Below are positions 28,095 to 36,629 of a stretch of 64,000 nucleotides of DNA, in pieces. The position numbers and the translations under genes were made by a program. Positions within the stretch are counted from its first letter, which is position 1. The number at the start of each line of letters is the position of its first letter. Under the pieces are notes generated by a model. The model saw only the letters and a program-made list of their open reading frames with translations. It ran no database searches and was not told the origin of the DNA. Where the stretch lies: NCBI GenBank assembly GCA_026393835.1, contig JAPKZK010000104.1, positions 152,731 through 216,730 of the forward strand, written 5' to 3'. This DNA is from Candidatus Aminicenantota bacterium. Lineage in GTDB: Bacteria; Acidobacteriota; Aminicenantia; UBA2199.

Positions 28095-29714
28095 TTAATC
28101 GACTCGCCCGATGGCGATGATGAGCGCAGTCACTTTCTTATCCCCCACCGGGAAATATTGGGGATCGCATGTTTCACCTACCGGCGTCTTTGTATCGAAG
28201 ACCACGAGATAACCTTCATGGTAAAATTCCGAAGCCAGGTATTTCCCGGCTACCTGCGCGATCCCCTGTTTTAGCGTCCGGGTTATGTTGGATTGACGAT
28301 TGACTTTTGTCTCGATAATATATTTATAACCCTTATATGTCAGCATAATATCCATGACCCCCAGCCCGGATTTCACTTCATATCCCAGTTCTCCCCCGCC
28401 GCCTTTGACAAACTGGTACAGCCACGCCGTCAGCAGGAATTGGCCGGTCTTTTCATAGGGTTTCTTTTCTTTATAAAAGGCCTGCACCCCGATCTGCGCT
28501 GTGTATTCCTCGAAATCCAGGAGTATATTTTCCATGTCCAGGCGGTTACCGGGCAATTCGTATCTTTGCGGGGGGATATCTTCATAAGCGTTCACTTCTT
28601 CGAAAAACGTTTTCACAAATATGGATTTATATATATTATTGGCCACAACCGCATGCCCATTTTCATCCTTTAGCAATCCATACTGTTCCAACCATGATTG
28701 TTCCTCATCGTAAGCGAGGTATTGGACATTATCGAAAACGATTTCGACGAATGTTTCTTTATACAGTTTCGCTTTTTCATAAAGGTTGTCGAAGTGGTCA
28801 TTTTTCTCTCTCATAAGGATTTGAAGGGCTTTTTCTACATCTTTTTCATCGATGGGTTCTATTGTGCAGGGCTTAACATTGACGGTCAGAATTGTGCCCA
28901 GCCGGTTGACCAGCCAGGTTTGCCCATGGGTTTCTTCGTGGACCTTCTTTACCGCTTCTTCGGTAAAGGGTTGGTCGGTTTCCGCTGTATATTGCGTATA
29001 AAGGTCCCGGACATTTTTTAATGAAAACGGGGGCAGTTCCACATGATCGGCAATATTGAACGGGGACACGCCGCCGACGACGAGTTTGGTAATATTGCGA
29101 ATGCCGATCAGTCCGACGGAATAGAGGGCTTTTTGTTTGAGTTCTTTGTAATCGTGGTACAGCGTCCGTAAAGCATTAAGAAAATTTTCCAATTCGTGTA
29201 AGGGGATGCCGTCGAACTCGTCTATGAAAATAACGATCTTTTTGAACTGGAGAATCCGGTTTAATTCATTAAAAAGCATCCTGAGAGAAATATGGTCTGT
29301 TAAATGATGACTTTCTATAAACTGGTTTACGGCCTCGGCTTTTTCGCAGCGAACTTCTCTCAGCCTGTCAAGCAATTGCCCGTAGAGATTTTTTTCGATC
29401 AGGGAATAGAAACTGTCTTTATTTAAATTTTTGTAATCCAGGAAGCTTAATAAGATAACCACATAGGTGGGATCGCCGTGCAACAAGCGGCAGGTTTCCT
29501 TAAGGAATGTCGTTTTGCCGCTTTGTCTTGGGGCAAACATGGAAAAATACCGCCCCAGGTCCACCATGGTTTTAATGTCTTGTTTTTTTGTATTAGTAAC
29601 GTTGTCTAATAAAACATAATATGCTGCTTCCGGGTTTACGGTTCCCGAATCTTCAAAGAAACGTACCGGTTTTCGATACGATTTTTCGTTTATATTTCCT
29701 GGTTTGTCGTTCAT
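28095..29714 (-). CDS. AAA-like ATPase with C-terminal PD-(D/E)XK nuclease fold
   Basis: 539 residues. Walker A is APRQSGKTTFL near residue 60 and Walker B is IFIDEFDGIP near 170. The C-terminus carries a nuclease-like core: Asp in GLGVMDIMLTYKG and the ExK in IIETKV. The layout matches the AAA-ATPase-like/DUF1703-type families that are abundant in accessory regions; their roles are not settled. The ATG at 29714 lies only 7 bp from the -10 box, so the message is probably leaderless. It borders an accessory stretch rich in ATPases and a toxin-antitoxin pair. Confidence 0.88.
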   Translation of the reverse strand: MNDKPGNINEKSYRKPVRFFEDSGTVNPEAAYYVLLDNVTNTKKQDIKTMVDLGRYFSMFAPRQSGKTTFLKETCRLLHGDPTYVVILLSFLDYKNLNKDSFYSLIEKNLYGQLLDRLREVRCEKAEAVNQFIESHHLTDHISLRMLFNELNRILQFKKIVIFIDEFDGIPLHELENFLNALRTLYHDYKELKQKALYSVGLIGIRNITKLVVGGVSPFNIADHVELPPFSLKNVRDLYTQYTAETDQPFTEEAVKKVHEETHGQTWLVNRLGTILTVNVKPCTIEPIDEKDVEKALQILMREKNDHFDNLYEKAKLYKETFVEIVFDNVQYLAYDEEQSWLEQYGLLKDENGHAVVANNIYKSIFVKTFFEEVNAYEDIPPQRYELPGNRLDMENILLDFEEYTAQIGVQAFYKEKKPYEKTGQFLLTAWLYQFVKGGGGELGYEVKSGLGVMDIMLTYKGYKYIIETKVNRQSNITRTLKQGIAQVAGKYLASEFYHEGYLVVFDTKTPVGETCDPQYFPVGDKKVTALIIAIGRVD

Positions 29715-29720
29715 GTCTTA

Positions 29721-29749
29721 ATGATATTGCACAGGTTAAGATTTGTCAA
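29721..29749 (-). promoter_or_regulatory. Strong sigma70-type promoter giving a likely leaderless mRNA
   Basis: On the minus strand TTGACA and TATCAT are separated by 17 bp. The expected start of transcription coincides with the ATG at 29714. Confidence 0.65.
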
Positions 29750-29850
29750 GGTCTGCCGTGAAAATATGAAAATGGGGCAAACGGGGATAGGTGAAAAATT
29801 TCCCATCTAAAGTGAGGCTAGAATTTCAAATTTTTTTTCCTGGTTCTCTC

Positions 29851-29878
29851 TTGACAACGATTATCTTTTGGTTAAAAT
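29851..29878 (+). promoter_or_regulatory. Sigma70-type promoter for brnTA
   Basis: TTGACA and TAAAAT have a 16-bp spacer, about 80 bp upstream of the brnT start. Confidence 0.6.
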
Positions 29879-29956
29879 AGAGTCATCCGTTATGCAAGTA
29901 TAAAAAAAGAATACTGAGCTAAGAATCGAAAGTAAGATAGGAGTTAGTAAACAACA

Positions 29957-30226
29957 GTGCAATTCGAATGGGACCCTAAGAAGGCCAGGCAAAACATTAA
30001 AAAGCACGGCGTTTCTTTTGACGAAGCCGTAACTGCTTTCTACGATCCGTTATCGGCTACCTTTAGCGACCCTGACCATTCGGTGGGAGAGCAGCGATAT
30101 ATAACCATCGGTTTCTCATCCCAGGGCCTCCTCCTGGTTGTTGCGCACGCGGAGAGGAAAAAGAATATTCGCATCATTAGTGCAAGACCTGCGACTGCAC
30201 ATGAGAGGAAAAAACATGAAAGTTAA
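29957..30226 (+). CDS. brnT: BrnT-family ribonuclease toxin
   Basis: 89 residues with the BrnT hallmark N-terminus FEWDPKKARQNIKKHGVSF, the central FxDP segment (FYDPLSATFSD), the EQRYITIG strand and the C-terminal RIISARPAT-ERK motif. BrnT is a RelE-fold ribonuclease toxin. The start is GTG at 29957; AGGAG lies about 15 nt upstream, which is far. It overlaps the following antitoxin gene by 11 bp, the usual toxin-first order of brnTA, and has its own promoter. Confidence 0.92.
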   Translation: MQFEWDPKKARQNIKKHGVSFDEAVTAFYDPLSATFSDPDHSVGEQRYITIGFSSQGLLLVVAHAERKKNIRIISARPATAHERKKHES

Positions 30227-30476
30227 AAAACAAAGCATCGATGAGTTACGTCCCGAGTACGATTTTGACTATTCGAAAGCTGCTCGCGGGAAGTATTGCC
30301 GAAGATTGCTGGAAGAAGGGGCCAATGTAGTTATCCTTGATCCTGACATCATCAGCGCTTTCCACGATTCAGCTTCAGTAAATAAGGCGTTGAGAGCGCT
30401 CCTGGAATTGACTCGTTCAACTAATCGCTTAACAAAGCGCTCCGCAGGGTCTCTGAAAATGCAGACCCCCGGTTAA
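30216..30476 (+). CDS. brnA: BrnA-like antitoxin
   Basis: 86 residues. The core, YDFDYSKAARGKY followed by GANVVILDPDIISAFHDSASVN and KALRALLEL, is typical of antitoxins paired with BrnT. The ATG at 30216 lies within the end of brnT after GAGAGGAAAAA, which serves as ribosome-binding site. The C-terminal tail after residue 70 is low in similarity to the family as I know it. It should neutralise BrnT and repress the shared promoter. Confidence 0.85.
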   Translation: MKVKKQSIDELRPEYDFDYSKAARGKYCRRLLEEGANVVILDPDIISAFHDSASVNKALRALLELTRSTNRLTKRSAGSLKMQTPG

Positions 30477-30631
30477 TGCTGATGTTCCGTTTCAAAAATT
30501 TACTTTGCCTAACGTAAATATCCTTAACAAGGTAAATCATTGGGAATCGACAGCAATCTACAATCCGGCTGTTAATATAAAGCATTGGACAATTAAAGGG
30601 CAAACAGGGGCAGAAGAAAGATTTCCATCTT

Positions 30632-31655
30632 TTAAGTTAGTTCAATCTTTAACCCGGACTCATCGATGTATGCCATCCCCGGTATAATTTCATAACCGCT
30701 GAATTCCGGCACGGACGACGCTTTTATTCTTAGACCTGCCAGGTGTTTCTCCGTTATCTTTCGCCTATTTTTCTTTACTTCCAACAGGTAAACCTTTTTC
30801 CCCCTGTCATCCATGAAAACGGCATCGATCTCGATGGTTCCTTTTCGATCCCAATACTTACCGGCCCTGGTAAAAGCGATACCCGGCGGATTTTCCTCGA
30901 TCATTTGCCGGATGACCATATCTTCCAATTTCCTTCCTTCATACTCCTGCAATTGCTCCCAGATTTCCTCGAACGCAACCTCGACCTTGTTTATCTCCTT
31001 GAGCATCCGTTTGGCCTCGATATACCTGAACCAGAAATCCAAAAAATTATCGTTTATATAATACCTGCCGTTTCTATCTTTTGAACTGGTACTGGTGACC
31101 GGCGTCGGTTAAGATTTCCTTTTGTGCTTTTAGAGGAAGATTCGAGAGGGTCATTATATCGGAGGCCCTGCCGAATAAGGGTTCTTTGGAATCTTTAAAA
31201 ATTTTATTCATCAGTGAAAACGAGGAGCCCAGGAAAATCAAAAGCGCATGGGATTTTTCCCTATACAGGTCATATATTTTCTGGAATGTTCCAAAGGCGG
31301 AAGAATCTGAAAAAAAGAGGTTTTGGAATTCATCGAAGATAATGACCAGGGGAGTTTTATTTGAAAATTCGAATAGAAAGCGCAGGAACTCTTCCAATGT
31401 TCCGAAGCTGCCGTAAAACACATTCCCGAATTTGCTTTTTATTTCATCCGACCACTCGCTGATGATTTCGTTTATTCGTTTTTTTTTGGTAAAGAAGTAC
31501 AGGGAATCGGTTTTTTTAACGGCCTCAACGGCGAAACGTGTTTTGCCGATACGCCGTCTTCCCGTGATTACGAGAGCCCGAGAACCTTTCTTACCGACAA
31601 TATCGATAAATTCAGCGATTCGTTTTAGTTCGTTTATCCTGTCATAAAATTTCAT
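30632..31655 (-). pseudogene. Decayed archaeal-type ATPase/DUF234 gene with internal deletion
   Basis: The upstream piece (31655-31074) encodes a P-loop domain with Walker A TGRRRIGKTRFA, Walker B VIIFDEFQNLF and GSSFSLM. It ends in a stop soon after FGRASDIMTL. The downstream piece (about 31072-30632), in another frame, begins YYINDNFLDFWFRYI and continues as a DUF234 nuclease-like domain (EIDAVF and LLEVKKN). Intact relatives have about 130 residues (lid and winged helix) between these parts. Here they are missing and the frame is lost at the junction near 31070. It is probably non-functional, unless the two products act separately. Confidence 0.8.
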
Positions 31656-31778
31656 AAGGTAATCACCATTAAGTTAATGTACATTACCTTAATCCAAATG
31701 TCAAGTTCTTGCTTCTTGTTTCCCACTCCTTACGAAATTTTTTGCCTTCCTTATGCCCTTTTAAATCATCACTACCCA
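31656..31778. other. Non-coding stretch between the decayed ATPase and the 21-bp array
   Basis: These 123 bp hold nothing I can support as a gene. With the array, promoter and leader that follow, they make up a 388-bp intergenic region between the decayed ATPase and the gene at 32044. Confidence 0.5.
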
Positions 31779-31926
31779 ATGGGAAGATATTTTTCCGTAA
31801 TGGGAAGATATTTTTTAGTTATGGGAACATACTTTTCCATAATGGGAACATATATGGATAGTAATGGGAAGATATTTTTATCTTATGGGAAGATATTTTT
31901 TTGTAATGGGAAGGTCTTTTTCTGGG
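31779..31926 (+). repeat. Seven-copy 21-bp tandem array
   Basis: ATGGGAA starts at 31779, 31800, 31821, 31842, 31864, 31885 and 31906, so the period is 21 bp with one 22-bp step. The unit is close to ATGGGAAGATATTTTTCCGT, with varying 3' ends. It lies 40 bp upstream of a sigma70-like promoter for the gene at 32044. The 21-bp period places every copy on the same DNA face, as in arrays of protein-binding sites or iterons. Confidence 0.92.
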
Positions 31927-31966
31927 TGAAAAATGGGGTAAAATGAAAATTTATTATGAAAAATAG

Positions 31967-31996
31967 TTGACAGATAAGGTATTTTAGTAATAAAAT
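31967..31996 (+). promoter_or_regulatory. Sigma70-type promoter downstream of the 21-bp array
   Basis: TTGACA and TAAAAT are separated by 18 bp, about 48 bp before the ATG at 32044. Confidence 0.6.
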
Positions 31997-32043
31997 CCTT
32001 TTCTACATTGTAAATAAATAAAAAAGGAGCCGAACGTCGAACG

Positions 32044-32820
32044 ATGAGTAATAGAGAGAATTTAGATAAGATATTGGATATTATAAGCGCCATCGATGAC
32101 AACCGAATCAAAACGCCGAAACATGTGCCGGTGTCCGCCTGCGTCCTGGAGGCGAGTACGCTTTATCACTGGGCCTTGAAAGATAAAGAAGCGCTGATAG
32201 CCCACGGACTGGCCTGGGAACTGGTGGAAGACCTGCAGGTTCGCCAGGAAGCGGTAGCCGAAGCCGAAGCCCTCTGGAATACTCAATGGGTGGGCCGCAA
32301 AGAACTCGCCAGTGAATGGGAGTCCCTCTCTGCCCTTGCTTATGAGTTAAGAGATCGACTCCTGGCCGACTTTCGTTTTGCTTTTCGCAATCAACCGGAT
32401 TTGCAGCCCATGCTCAAAAGAATTTCAACTAAAAAGAATCACCCTACTATGATCCAGGATTTAAATGATTTGAGCGTACTGGGACGGGCAAACCGCCCGC
32501 TGCTGGAAGCAGTCCGGTTCGATATGTCCCTTCTTGAAAAAGCAGCCCAAACTTCCTGGGACCTGACTGCTTTGCTGGCGAGAACAACCACTGCCAGGCT
32601 AAAAGTTGGCGAAGGTAAAAGAATCCGCGACCTAGCTTATACATATTTAAAGGAAGCGGTCGATGAAATCCGGCGCACCGGGCAATATGTTTTCCGTCAT
32701 GATAAAGAACGCCTCTCCGGCTATATCAGTTACCATTTACGGCAAGCAAATATGAGGCAAGCCCGGAAATCTAAAATGGCCAAACAGGAACAGGAGGAAA
32801 AATCTCCCAAAGCTGTTTAA
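32044..32820 (+). CDS. Unrecognised all-helical protein downstream of the tandem array
   Basis: 258 residues, not recognised. The sequence is charged and looks all-helical, with no signal peptide or membrane segment. Two segments look alike: ALAYELRDRLLADFRFAFR near residue 105 and DLAYTYLKEAVDEIRRTG near 205. This suggests two related helical halves. The C-terminus is Lys/Glu/Gln-rich. An AAGGAG lies 14 nt upstream of the ATG. The combination with an upstream phased array and a good promoter suggests that the gene is tightly regulated or that its product binds the array; that is inference only. Confidence 0.75.
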   Translation: MSNRENLDKILDIISAIDDNRIKTPKHVPVSACVLEASTLYHWALKDKEALIAHGLAWELVEDLQVRQEAVAEAEALWNTQWVGRKELASEWESLSALAYELRDRLLADFRFAFRNQPDLQPMLKRISTKKNHPTMIQDLNDLSVLGRANRPLLEAVRFDMSLLEKAAQTSWDLTALLARTTTARLKVGEGKRIRDLAYTYLKEAVDEIRRTGQYVFRHDKERLSGYISYHLRQANMRQARKSKMAKQEQEEKSPKAV

Positions 32821-32838
32821 GTTTATTATGGAAGGTCC

Positions 32839-32867
32839 TTGATTTTTATAAAATTTGCGGTTAAAAT
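32839..32867 (+). promoter_or_regulatory. Sigma70-type promoter for the AAA/DUF4143 gene
   Basis: TTGATT and TAAAAT have a 17-bp spacer. A perfect palindrome begins about 10 bp after the -10 box. Confidence 0.6.
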
Positions 32868-32877
32868 GAATCATAAT

Positions 32878-32901
32878 GGATAAAACTTCGAAGTTTTATC
32901 C
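32878..32901. promoter_or_regulatory. Perfect 24-bp palindrome (operator or leader hairpin)
   Basis: The half-site GGATAAAACTTC is followed directly by its complement. It lies between the promoter and the start codon at 32917, where a bound protein or an RNA hairpin would block expression. Confidence 0.6.
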
Positions 32902-32916
32902 AATAGGATGTAGAAA

Positions 32917-34170
32917 ATGACGAACTTTCGCGATGTGCTGCTAATGCAAAAACGTGAACTTGAGAATTTTAATCAAAAACAATACGCGCCAAGACTCGCC
33001 CAACTGAAAGAACTAGACAAAGATATCATCAAAGTGATTATCGGTCCAAGACGCGCAGGGAAAACCTTTTTTGCCATCCATGAATTGAAAAAAACCGGGA
33101 ATTTCGGGTACGTTAATTTCGATGATGAGAGCCTGGTGGGCATAGAGAACTACAATGATCTTATCGAAACGCTCAACTCGCTGTATAACAACCCGAAAAT
33201 ATTGTTGCTGGACGAAATCCAGAACCTGCCGAAATGGGAACTTTTCGTAAACCGCCTGCAGAGACAGGGGTATAATTTAGTCCTGACCGGGAGCAATTCC
33301 AACTTACTCAGCAGCGAATTGGCCACCCATTTAACCGGCCGTTATCTCAGTACCATCATCTTTCCCTTCTCTTTCAAGGAATACTTCAACTATTCCAAAA
33401 GTTCCGAAGAAACCACCACGGGTGAAATGAAAGCCAAACTGCACGACTATTTGATCAAGGGCGGTTACCCGGAACCCCTGGTCAAAGGTCTCGATTACAA
33501 TGAGTATCTGCGCACCCTGCACGATGCGATCTTGTTTAAAGACGTGGTCAAACGGCATAATATCCGGTCATCCGGGCAGTTGGGGGATTTATCCAGGTTC
33601 CTGGTTTCCAATTCCACCAATTTTATTTCGTACAATACCCTGACCCGTTTGACCGGCTTGAAAAGCGCCGGTTCAATCACCAAGTACACCGACTTCCTGG
33701 AAGAAGCATTCCTGTTTTTTAAATTGAATGCCTTTTCGTTTAAATACAAGGAGCAGGTGAAATCCAACAAAAAAATCTATACCATCGACAATGGATTTAT
33801 CACTTCGCGGGCGTTTCAGTACTCCGGGAATATCGGCCCGCTTTATGATAACCTGGCGGCTGTGGAACTGAAGCGCAGGGAATTAATGGGAGAGTTGGAG
33901 TTTTATTACTACAAAGACGCGCTGGGCTATGAAGTTGATTTCGTGGTGAAACGGGGCCTGGAAATTACGGAGTTGATCCAGGTTTGTTACAACGTGAACG
34001 ACGAGAAAACCAGGAACAGGGAAGTGCGGGGGCTGCTGCATGGATATAAAGATTTGCATTGCAGTAATTTAACGGTTATTACCGCCGATTACGAGAACAC
34101 GGAAACGATCGAATGGTACGGCATCAAGGGTGAAATTAAATTTGTTCCTTTATGGAAATGGCTGCTGTAG
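32917..34170 (+). CDS. AAA ATPase with DUF4143 domain
   Basis: 417 residues. Walker A is IIGPRRAGKTFF near residue 45 and Walker B is LLLDEIQNL near 95, with the sensor LVLTGSNS. These are followed by the C-terminal DUF4143 region, which contains the nuclease-like strand EVDFVVKRG. The AAA_14/DUF4143 family is widespread in mobile and accessory regions; its biochemical role is not settled. It has its own promoter and palindromic operator-like site. It converges on the remnant gene at 34190. Confidence 0.92.
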   Translation: MTNFRDVLLMQKRELENFNQKQYAPRLAQLKELDKDIIKVIIGPRRAGKTFFAIHELKKTGNFGYVNFDDESLVGIENYNDLIETLNSLYNNPKILLLDEIQNLPKWELFVNRLQRQGYNLVLTGSNSNLLSSELATHLTGRYLSTIIFPFSFKEYFNYSKSSEETTTGEMKAKLHDYLIKGGYPEPLVKGLDYNEYLRTLHDAILFKDVVKRHNIRSSGQLGDLSRFLVSNSTNFISYNTLTRLTGLKSAGSITKYTDFLEEAFLFFKLNAFSFKYKEQVKSNKKIYTIDNGFITSRAFQYSGNIGPLYDNLAAVELKRRELMGELEFYYYKDALGYEVDFVVKRGLEITELIQVCYNVNDEKTRNREVRGLLHGYKDLHCSNLTVITADYENTETIEWYGIKGEIKFVPLWKWLL

Positions 34171-34189
34171 CCCCGGTTCATGCCAACGA

Positions 34190-34640
34190 TTACAAGTACA
34201 ATATCACCTTGAACTCCTCTCCTAATTCTTTAAAATCGATCTTTTTATGGTTCTTCTCCACTTCGTTACATACCATGGGTATTCCTCTGCCCAGTTTATC
34301 GATTAAATCCGCGGTTATTTCATTGCCGTTAAAGTGTGCAAAGGAGATACCGGCATTGTATAGATACCGCTGTGGATTGATGCCGAAAATCACTAACCCG
34401 GCAATGGTTACTTTGCCATCTTTATCAAGGATATCGGTGTTTTTTAGAAGAGAGGTTTTTTCCGCTTCGGATTCATGGGTAAAATCGATTTCGTACCGGT
34501 TGAAATAGCCGTCGATTTTCGCCAGGTTCAAATCGATAAGGGACGAGCGGTCTACGCCAGTGGAATCGAAGTAAAAAAACCGCTCTGCTGAAACAAACGC
34601 ATTAATTCCGGGTTCATGCCCATTTTATAAAGAAGTACCG
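34190..34640 (-). pseudogene. Remnant of an AlbA-type ATP-binding/transcriptional protein
   Basis: The frame MNPELMRLFQQSG breaks within a run of seven T near 34580. It continues in another frame as YFDSTGVDRSSLIDLNLAKIDGY, followed by the DKDGKVTIAGLVIFG core. Intact family members have roughly 100 more residues between the ITADLID and LGRGIPMV segments, where the GHKL-like part lies; here the two abut. The N-terminal domain is missing too. The result is a doubly damaged gene fragment between the AAA/DUF4143 and OLD genes. Confidence 0.75.
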
Positions 34641-34648
34641 GTTCGATG

Positions 34649-36457
34649 TCAACTTATTATTCCTTCTTCCTGTTCCCAATGGAGATACTTGACAAGAAGG
34701 TCAAGTTTCTCCGACACCTCTTTAGGAATATCATCTTTGGGAGTAAATTCGATCAATCGATAGAATTCGCCTTTATTAAGCAGGAACGGCTCATTTTGCT
34801 TACGGGCAAACTCCATGAACACTTGTTCGGTAAACCTGCTCATTTTAAGATTTCTCAAGAGTGTCCGGCGTAAGCTTTTGCTGGCTTTGTAATACTCCTT
34901 CAACTGCTCCCCGTCCCCGGAAAAAACATCCACCAGAAGTCTCTGCTCAATAATTTCCTTCATACATTCATAATTTGCGGACTTGAATAATGCCCCGGCT
35001 TGTTCATAATAATCCGCTGTAAAATCGAGTATGACCTCCGGGGTAATGAAATAATTTTCCAATTCGTAGTTCTTCCAATACACGACGGCCAGCTCCTCCC
35101 GGATATCATCGTCTCTCTCCAGCCCATCGCCGTCAAATAATGCAATACCTTTGAAATCGGGCACAAATAGTTTCATGGCATAAAAATGCTTTTTGAAATT
35201 AGTGTAAGCGCCGCTTGCCCTATCCAACCGGTTTTCCAGGCAATCTTCAGGTATTATATTCCGGGTGTAAAAACAGTTCAGTTTACCGCTCAAAATATCA
35301 TACGCCGGGTGGTCTATCTTTTCAGCAAGTCCTTTAAGTATTTCCAGGTCCGTGCTGCCTTCCACATATAGAATGCGGGGAAGAATTTTTGCCCGGTAGT
35401 ATTGATCGATTCCGAATGCTCGCAGGGCATTTTTTATATCGTCTTTCTCAGCGAGGTTCACTGCCTCGCCGTTAAGCAGCATGATAAGGTTGGTATCCAC
35501 TGCATCATCGAGGATGACTTCGGAATGAGTCGCGATGATAACCTGGGATTCGTTCTTATTGGCAACATCTTTGAGAATCTCATAAACTTGCTTCTGGCGG
35601 AGAATTTCAAGATGGGCATCGGGCTCGTCGATCAACAGGATGCTGCCCTTGTGAGAATATAAAAAAGCCAATATCAACAACATTTGCTGCAACCCGCGGC
35701 CGGCCAGCGAAATATCCAGGTCCTTTTCGACGCCTTGTTGGCGGTATTTCAAGATAATGGTACCCCGATTGGCATTGTGCAGCGGTTTTCTTAATTCGAT
35801 CGAAAAAATCCGCTCCATCAAATCGGTGATAGCTTGCCATCCGGGAGTTTCAGCGGTGCTGTCGCTTTCCACGACTTTGTAACATAAATTGCGTAATACC
35901 TGGGCTGTTTGCCCCTGGCCCATAAGGACATTGATCCTGCCCTCTTGAACCAGCGCTTCTTCGGTTTCGATGCCGGACATGGGATAAAGCAAGCTAAATC
36001 GCAGTTTCGCGGCATAAGCCAGCAGATCTTCTTCGTTTACAGTCCCGGGGCATGGGCGGCAGTAGATTGATTCGCTGTCCCTCTGGGTAAAAACCATACG
36101 GCAGTCGTTGATTTTCCCGTTGTATTCCAGGCCGGCGTTAATACTCATTTCGATAGGGTTATTCCCTCTCCTGACGCGGGTATTATTCCAGAAGGAGCGC
36201 GTCTCGGAAACCGGGACTTCGAGGATATTAAGGCGGTTGATGCCGGCGGCAATACGTTCCCGTTTCTCTTTCTGGGGCTGTCCTTTTTTTTCATACCAGG
36301 CCCGGATACCCCGGTTCCACAACGCCAGGGCTTGAATCGCGCTGGTCTTGCCTGAATTGTTGGGCCCAATAAGAACCGCCGGGCTCCCTAAATCGATATG
36401 AATTTTCTTACCGAATGTTTTGAAATTCTCAATTTCTAAGTACCTTATTCGTTTCAT
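34649..36457 (-). CDS. OLD-family ATPase with TOPRIM domain
   Basis: 602 residues from the ATG at 36457 (MKRIRYLEIENFKTFG); the open frame extends 27 codons further but without similarity. It has an ABC-type head with Walker A GPNNSGKTSA, Walker B SILLIDEPDAHL and VIIATHS, followed by a TOPRIM-like region (LYVEGSTDLEIL and ALFDGDG). OLD proteins are ATP-driven nucleases often linked to phage exclusion. It is divergently transcribed from the TIR-NTPase-PPR gene, with 172 bp between the starts. No partner helicase of the Gabija type is adjacent. Confidence 0.9.
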   Translation of the reverse strand: MKRIRYLEIENFKTFGKKIHIDLGSPAVLIGPNNSGKTSAIQALALWNRGIRAWYEKKGQPQKEKRERIAAGINRLNILEVPVSETRSFWNNTRVRRGNNPIEMSINAGLEYNGKINDCRMVFTQRDSESIYCRPCPGTVNEEDLLAYAAKLRFSLLYPMSGIETEEALVQEGRINVLMGQGQTAQVLRNLCYKVVESDSTAETPGWQAITDLMERIFSIELRKPLHNANRGTIILKYRQQGVEKDLDISLAGRGLQQMLLILAFLYSHKGSILLIDEPDAHLEILRQKQVYEILKDVANKNESQVIIATHSEVILDDAVDTNLIMLLNGEAVNLAEKDDIKNALRAFGIDQYYRAKILPRILYVEGSTDLEILKGLAEKIDHPAYDILSGKLNCFYTRNIIPEDCLENRLDRASGAYTNFKKHFYAMKLFVPDFKGIALFDGDGLERDDDIREELAVVYWKNYELENYFITPEVILDFTADYYEQAGALFKSANYECMKEIIEQRLLVDVFSGDGEQLKEYYKASKSLRRTLLRNLKMSRFTEQVFMEFARKQNEPFLLNKGEFYRLIEFTPKDDIPKEVSEKLDLLVKYLHWEQEEGIIS

Positions 36458-36545
36458 GCTATTACCATATAATCTTTTAACACAAAAATATAAATTTTGC
36501 AAATCCCCCCCTGGGAACAGTGAACCTGCTATTTTCACAATTTCA

Positions 36546-36574
36546 TTGACAAATACAAAGACTTCGGGTATAAC
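36546..36574 (+). promoter_or_regulatory. Sigma70-type promoter for the TIR-NTPase-PPR gene
   Basis: TTGACA and TATAAC have a 17-bp spacer, with about 55 bp to the ATG at 36630. It lies in the shared divergent region with the OLD gene. Confidence 0.65.
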
Positions 36575-36629
36575 TCATTTTTATAAATCTCTTGCCCATC
36601 AATATCTTCTTTCGAAAACAGGGAAAACA

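Noticed and set aside
31779..31926. CRISPR array
   Set aside because: Units are contiguous with no unique spacers, and no cas genes are present. The same applies to 51830-52150.
31677..31946. Open frame with MGRYFSV-type repeats across the first 21-bp array
   Set aside because: Same artefact of the 21-bp period. The one 22-bp step changes the peptide register, which is not expected of a selected protein.
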